Source: an uncultured Paracoccaceae bacterium (GTDB taxonomy: Bacteria; Pseudomonadota; Alphaproteobacteria; Rhodobacterales; Rhodobacteraceae). From it: 64,000 nucleotides of DNA. This document shows, piece after piece, positions 59,988 through 64,000 of the stretch. Numbering within the stretch: the stretch's first letter is position 1; each line of letters opens with the position of its first letter. The notes beneath the pieces were generated by a model. The model saw nothing but the letters and a program-made list of their open reading frames with translations. It did no database searches and was not told the origin of the DNA. A program made the position numbers and the translations under genes. The stretch covers positions 124,001 to 188,000 of the forward strand of contig CANLEQ010000001.1 in the NCBI GenBank assembly GCA_947489705.1. Direction: 5' to 3'.

Positions 59988-61349
59988 CTAGCGGACGGAC
60001 ATCCCGTTGAGCGTCACGGCCCCGTCGGGTCCGAAGCGCAGCTTCGTCAGAAGCCCCTCTCCCTCCGGATCCGGCACCGTCGCGAAGGCGAGCCCCATCC
60101 GCGCGCCGAGTTCCGGCCCCGGCGGCAGCAGCCCTGCCTGCGCAAGATCCCCGATCGCATCGAGCAGGCCGGTCGCGGTCAGAACCACCTCGCCCGACGC
60201 CTGCCCGCGAGACAGCGGCATCGCGACCGCCCCCTCCGCCGTCAGATCGATTCCCAGGCCCGACATTTCGAGCCGGTCGAGCGAGAGGTGCGGCACCGCG
60301 CCCGGCGGGATCGGATCCTCTCCCGCATCCGGCAGGCGCGCTTCGCCCGAAAGCCGCAGACGCAGGTTCATGCCGTCGCGCCCGAGCGCCCCGTCGGGAT
60401 CGAGACGCGCCCAGTAGGCCGCGGTGGGTGCCACGTCCAGCCCGTCGATCTCGAGGGCGACGGGCCGCGGATCGCCCCCCGCATAGGCCGGCAGGGTCGC
60501 GGCCAGACGCAACGCCCCGATCGTCACGTCCGCCTCGTCGCGGGGCACGATATCGCCCGTAGCGCTCAGCCGGACGTCATTCGTCTGGAATGTCGTCGAT
60601 TGCGTCCCGCCGGCGAACTCGGTTCCGGCCTCGCCCTCGCCGGACCGCAATATGAAGGTGGCGGGCCCCGAAGGCGTCCGGCCGTCTCCCGCGATCTCCA
60701 TCGCGGCGAATGTCGTCCGCAGCTCGTGGCGCTCCGTATCGCCGGCCGGCGACAGCTCGGCCTCGGTGGTCACATCGTCGAGGCGAACGTCGACCGTCGC
60801 ACCCGCGGGCCCGGGAAGGGCGATCCGGGCGAGCACGCGCTCGGCGCGCGCCGTGCCGCCAGTCGCGCCGCCATCCGCGGCGTCGGTCGCGAACAGGGCG
60901 TCGAGTCCCGAGATCCTGTAGTCGATATCCGGGATCTGCGGCCCCGCGTCCGACAAGGTCGCGGTCACGCTCGGTGCGGCGATGTCGTAGCTCAGCCCGC
61001 CGCCGTCCTGGCGATCGGCCAGGATCTCGGCCGACCCGAGATCGATCCGTGCCACGGCTTCGTCGGGCAGGCCCGCGCCCGACAGGCGAACCGGCGCGTC
61101 GATCCGGATGCCGACCCGCGCATCCGGCCGGTTCGCGAGGCGAACGCTCTCGGCGAGATAGGCCGCACCGCCGATCCGGAACGTCACGTCCCGAAGAACC
61201 ATGTCGCCGTCGTCCCGGACGATCTCCGTGATCGCGATGCCGTCGTCGCCCTGCCAGATCCGCAGGAGGCCCTCCGCGGTGATATCGGCCCGAAGCGGCA
61301 GCGGTGCCATGGAAACGGCGATGCAGATCGCCAGGGAGGGACGGAACAT
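59988..61349 (-). CDS. DUF2125-like exported protein
   Basis: A 453-residue protein with a clear signal peptide (MFRPSLAICIAVSM, cleavage near LRA) and then a long region rich in beta-strand-like alternating residues, glycine, aspartate and alanine. There are no membrane helices. The ending LRFGPDGAVTLNGMSVR and the overall composition match DUF2125 proteins of Rhodobacteraceae, which have no known function; a periplasmic or envelope role is likely. I start it at ATG 61349, with AAGGG 8-9 bases upstream; ATG 61376 would add nine residues to the signal. Confidence 0.72.
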   Translation of the reverse strand: MFRPSLAICIAVSMAPLPLRADITAEGLLRIWQGDDGIAITEIVRDDGDMVLRDVTFRIGGAAYLAESVRLANRPDARVGIRIDAPVRLSGAGLPDEAVARIDLGSAEILADRQDGGGLSYDIAAPSVTATLSDAGPQIPDIDYRISGLDALFATDAADGGATGGTARAERVLARIALPGPAGATVDVRLDDVTTEAELSPAGDTERHELRTTFAAMEIAGDGRTPSGPATFILRSGEGEAGTEFAGGTQSTTFQTNDVRLSATGDIVPRDEADVTIGALRLAATLPAYAGGDPRPVALEIDGLDVAPTAAYWARLDPDGALGRDGMNLRLRLSGEARLPDAGEDPIPPGAVPHLSLDRLEMSGLGIDLTAEGAVAMPLSRGQASGEVVLTATGLLDAIGDLAQAGLLPPGPELGARMGLAFATVPDPEGEGLLTKLRFGPDGAVTLNGMSVR

Positions 61350-61463
61350 GGAGGCAACCCTTGCTGAAAGTGACATCGCGCGACGATGGGGGGCCGCCGC
61401 GGACTGGTCAAGGCAACCGGATGCTCTAGCCTCTCACGCGACGTCACGATGAAAGGAACGGGC

Positions 61464-62222
61464 ATGGGCACGCTGGACGGGAAAGTCGCGCTGATCACGG
61501 GGGCGAGCCGCGGGATCGGAGCGTCCGCCGCGCGGGAATTCGCGGCCGAGGGGGCGAAGGTCGCCCTGCTGGCCCGGTCCGGGGATGCCATCGCGGATCT
61601 TGCCGGCGAGCTCGGCGCCGATACCGCGATCGCCATCCCCTGCGACATCAGCCGGTTCTGGGAGATGCAGGCCGCGATCGACGCCTGCGCCCAGACATTC
61701 GGCGGCCTCGACATCCTGGTGAACAATGCCGGCGTGATCGAGCCGATCTCGCATCTGAGCCGCGCCGACCCCGATGCCTGGGGTCAGGTCATCGACATCA
61801 ACCTCAAGGGCGTCTTCAACGGGATGCGCGCGGCGATGCCCCTGATGCAGGAGCGCGGCGGCGGCACGATCCTCACGATTTCGTCGGGGGCCGCGCATGG
61901 CCCGGTCGAGGCCTGGTCGCATTACTGCGCCTCCAAGGCCGGGGCGGCGATGCTGACCCGATGCGCGGATCACGAGGGACGCGACCACGGCCTGCGGGTC
62001 ATGGGCCTGTCGCCCGGCACCGTCGCGACCGAGATGCAGCGCGAGATCAAGGCCTCCGGCGTCAATCCGATCAGCAAGCTCGACTGGGACGACCACATCC
62101 CGCCCGAATGGCCCGCGCGCGCGCTCGTCTGGATGTGCGGATCCGGGGCGGACGACTATCTCGGCCAGGAGATTTCGCTCCGCGACGAAGGGGTTCGTGA
62201 CAGGATCGGTCTTTCCCGGTAG
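61464..62222 (+). CDS. Short-chain dehydrogenase/reductase
   Basis: A 252-residue classical SDR. The cofactor motif TGASRGIGASAAREF is near residues 12-18, NNAGVIEPI follows near 87, and the catalytic tyrosine and lysine are in SHYCASKAG. Serine 140 or so comes from ISSGAAHGP. It oxidises or reduces an unknown alcohol or ketone with NAD(P). ATG 61464 has AAAGGA 6 bases upstream. An enoyl-CoA hydratase gene follows 50 bases later on the same strand, so a shared acyl or keto pathway is possible. Confidence 0.88.
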   Translation: MGTLDGKVALITGASRGIGASAAREFAAEGAKVALLARSGDAIADLAGELGADTAIAIPCDISRFWEMQAAIDACAQTFGGLDILVNNAGVIEPISHLSRADPDAWGQVIDINLKGVFNGMRAAMPLMQERGGGTILTISSGAAHGPVEAWSHYCASKAGAAMLTRCADHEGRDHGLRVMGLSPGTVATEMQREIKASGVNPISKLDWDDHIPPEWPARALVWMCGSGADDYLGQEISLRDEGVRDRIGLSR

Positions 62223-62272
62223 GTCTCGGCTCCAGTCCGCAGCGGCGGAACGGGCAATCGGGATTTCCATAC

Positions 62273-62926
62273 TTGAGCAGACATGAAGAGAGCCTCGGCG
62301 CCACCGCATCGCACGTGGCGGAAGAAGGCATAATCGTCGCGGGCGACGAGCAGAGGCTGACGATTACCCTGAACCGGCCGAGCAAGGCCAACGCGATGAC
62401 CGAGGACATGCTGGTCGCGCTGCGCGACGCCGTGCTCGGCGCGCGCGCCAAGGCGCTCGTCCTGACCGGCGCGGGACCGGTTTTCAGCGGCGGCGCCGAT
62501 CTCGCCGCCGCGCGCGAGGGTCTCGCCACATCGCCCAGATGGGAAGAGGTGACCGGCGCGCTGGCCGCATATCCGGGCCTGACCATCGCGGCGCTGAACG
62601 GATCCTGCGCGGGCGGGGCGCTCGGCATGGCGCTGGCCTGCGACCTGCGGATCGCGGTGCCGGGCGCACGGCTCTTCTATCCGGTGATGAAACTCGGCTT
62701 CAAGCCGCAGCCCTCCGATCCCGCACGGCTTGTGCGCCTGGTGGGACCGGCGCGCGCAAAGCTCATCCTGATGTGCGGCGCGAAGATTTCCGCCGAGGAG
62801 GCCCTGGCCTTCGGTCTGGTGGACATCGTCACCGACGCCATCGGCTCGCGGATCCCGGACCTTTGCCAGCACCTGACAGCCGCGCGATCCGAGCATGTCC
62901 ACGCCGTCAAGCGGATGATCGGCTAG
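62273..62926 (+). CDS. Enoyl-CoA hydratase/isomerase family protein
   Basis: A 217-residue crotonase-fold protein. LTITLNRPSKANAMTEDM at the N-terminus, the oxyanion segment FSGGADLAAAREG and the second oxyanion loop NGSCAGGALGMALACDLRIA are seen. It is shorter than the usual 255-265 residues, missing mainly C-terminal helix length. One of the two hydratase glutamates is not obvious, so isomerase or other crotonase activity is possible. The start is uncertain: TTG 62273 or GTG 62315. Its TAG stop shares the CTAG at 62923-62926 with the convergent HNH gene. Confidence 0.8.
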   Translation: MSRHEESLGATASHVAEEGIIVAGDEQRLTITLNRPSKANAMTEDMLVALRDAVLGARAKALVLTGAGPVFSGGADLAAAREGLATSPRWEEVTGALAAYPGLTIAALNGSCAGGALGMALACDLRIAVPGARLFYPVMKLGFKPQPSDPARLVRLVGPARAKLILMCGAKISAEEALAFGLVDIVTDAIGSRIPDLCQHLTAARSEHVHAVKRMIG

Positions 62927-63228
62927 CGGCGTCCGCGCCCCGCGCGGCGCCCGCCCGGCGTCTTCGAGCGAAACCCCGGCGGGCGTTTCGACACCCAGGC
63001 CACGAATTTCGCGATTCGCGGATGCCCCCGCAACGCGTCGATTGTCGCGAAATTGCGCGCAAGCTCCGCCTCCGAGAAGGTCGCGTGGATCTCGTTGTGG
63101 CAGATCTGATGAAGCAGGACCAGCGGTCCGCCCTTGCCGCCGCGCAGCTTCGGAATGAGGTGATGTGCGCTTTGCGGCACGTCTGGCGGGATCGGACGGT
63201 CGCAAAGGGGACAGACGGGATCGCTCAT
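62923..63228 (-). CDS. Small HNH endonuclease-like protein
   Basis: A 101-residue protein. A zinc-knuckle pair (CPLCDRPIP) at the N-terminus is followed by the HNH core SAHHLIPKLRGGKGG and LHQICHNEIHATFSE, then a basic tail. Such small stand-alone HNH proteins are widespread in Rhodobacteraceae, and their biological target is unknown. The start at 63228 matches the conserved region, although the frame is open to 63318. The stop codons of this gene and the enoyl-CoA hydratase overlap in one CTAG. Confidence 0.8.
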   Translation of the reverse strand: MSDPVCPLCDRPIPPDVPQSAHHLIPKLRGGKGGPLVLLHQICHNEIHATFSEAELARNFATIDALRGHPRIAKFVAWVSKRPPGFRSKTPGGRRAGRGRR

Positions 63229-63283
63229 GACCCCGAAGATGGTGTCGCCGATACCCCGTGGCAAGCGCCTCGCATCCCCGCGA

Positions 63284-64000
63284 TCAGGCCGCCTGACGGC
63301 TGGCCTTCCGTGCGACACCCAGAATGTGATCCGCCGCCTTCTCGCCCGTCATGATCGAGGGCCCGTTGAGATTGCCGTTGGGGATGCGCGGAAAGATCGA
63401 GCTGTCGGCCACCCGTAGCCCCTCGACCCCGATCACCCGTGTCTCCGGATCGACGACCGCATCGATATCGTCGGCTTTGCCCATGCGGCAGGTGCCGCAG
63501 GGATGATAGGCCGATTCGACATGCTCGCGGATGAAGTCGTTCAGATCCTCCCTGGTCCGCACGTCGGCCCCGGGCTGGATCTCCGCGCCGCGCACCCCGT
63601 CGAAGGCCGGCTGGGAAAAGATGTCGCGCGTCATCTCGATGACCCGCCGGAAATCGCTCCAGTCCTTGTCGTGCGCCATGTAGTTGAACCGGATCGACGG
63701 CGGTACGGCCGGGTCGTCCGACGCAAGCCGCACGGCACCGCGCGACGGCGAGCGCATCGGCCCCGCATGTGCCTGGAATCCATGCCCCTTGGCCGCCTTG
63801 CCGTCGTATCGCACGGCGAGCGGCAGGAAATGGTACTGAACGTCGGGATAGGCCTCGGACGGATCGCTGCGCAGGAAGGCGGCGCTGTCGAACTGGTTCG
63901 AGGCGCCGAGCCCGCCCCCCGTCAGCAGCCATTCGAGGCCGACCCGCGCCTTGCCGCGGAGATTCCAGTGCGAATATAGGCTGATCGGCTGGCTCGACTG
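63284..64000 (-). CDS. betA: Choline dehydrogenase, 3' part (5' end beyond the window)
   Basis: The frame stays open to the right edge, so the N-terminal FAD domain lies outside; about 238 C-terminal residues are present. The C-terminal GMC oxidoreductase features are [30 protein letters not shown] (catalytic histidine) and [18 protein letters not shown] (with the conserved asparagine). These resemble BetA closely. The enzyme oxidises choline towards glycine betaine, an osmoprotectant, fitting the ectoine genes elsewhere in the window. Confidence 0.88.
   Translation of the reverse strand, partial: QSSQPISLYSHWNLRGKARVGLEWLLTGGGLGASNQFDSAAFLRSDPSEAYPDVQYHFLPLAVRYDGKAAKGHGFQAHAGPMRSPSRGAVRLASDDPAVPPSIRFNYMAHDKDWSDFRRVIEMTRDIFSQPAFDGVRGAEIQPGADVRTREDLNDFIREHVESAYHPCGTCRMGKADDIDAVVDPETRVIGVEGLRVADSSIFPRIPNGNLNGPSIMTGEKAADHILGVARKASRQAA

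Noticed and set aside
1-64000. Mobile elements, tRNA/rRNA genes and CRISPR arrays
   Set aside because: I looked for transposase-like frames, cloverleaf-forming sequences, ribosomal RNA blocks and regularly spaced repeats and recognised none. A tRNA scan would be needed to be certain.

Overview
The window is high-GC DNA from an alphaproteobacterium, almost certainly a marine member of the Rhodobacterales (Roseobacter group). The pointers are bacteriochlorophyll and spheroidene-type carotenoid genes under PpsR-type boxes, a Rhodobacterales-style flagellar block, three TRAP transporters, an ectoine catabolic locus and a choline dehydrogenase. It reads as ordinary, densely packed chromosome. I saw no tRNA, rRNA, insertion sequence, phage gene or CRISPR array.

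Layout. 1-13 kb: end of a membrane acyltransferase-like gene, a MarR regulator divergent from a drug-type MFS exporter, a 3-methyladenine glycosylase, a DsbA-like/ScsB-like thiol redox pair, purU, an MDR oxidoreductase and an RND efflux pair. 13-24.3 kb: ectoine/hydroxyectoine use (doeD-doeC-doeX divergent from uehABC-usp-eutABCD). 24.3-32.4 kb: a cyanophycin island (cphB-cphA-ATP-grasp ligase-S15-type hydrolase, with iaaA divergent). 32.4-36.7 kb: ygiBC-like genes, xylulokinase and transaldolase. 36.8-43.8 kb: a photosynthesis subcluster, crtIB divergent from crtA-bchIDO. 43.8-49.6 kb: motB-flgEKLI. 49.7-53.9 kb: ubiG, a DUF808 protein, a beta-hydroxyacid dehydrogenase and a PhoD-like phosphatase. 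54-60 kb: two complete TRAP systems of different gene order. 60-64 kb: a DUF2125-like protein, an SDR, an enoyl-CoA hydratase, an HNH protein and the 3' part of betA.

How the genes work together. Ectoines enter through UehABC. EutABC are thought to turn hydroxyectoine into ectoine, and EutD opens the ring. DoeD and DoeC then carry diaminobutyrate to aspartate. The deacetylase EutE and the regulator EnuR, normally in this locus, are not in the window. Aspartate is a substrate of the neighbouring cyanophycin synthetase; CphB and IaaA return the polymer to free amino acids. The ATP-grasp and S15-type genes in that operon have no assigned role and are the best candidates here for undescribed biology. 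The crt/bch block lacks crtCDEF, puf and puh, so the photosynthesis genes of this genome are split. Two TGT-N12-ACA boxes sit between crtI and crtA. The crtA start looks damaged (ATT where relatives have ATG).

Perfect GC-rich hairpins mark several gene ends and follow the binding-protein gene in two TRAP operons. Functions are inferred from recognised motifs and context, without database searches. Start codons were chosen from ribosome binding sites, family length and overlap with the preceding gene.
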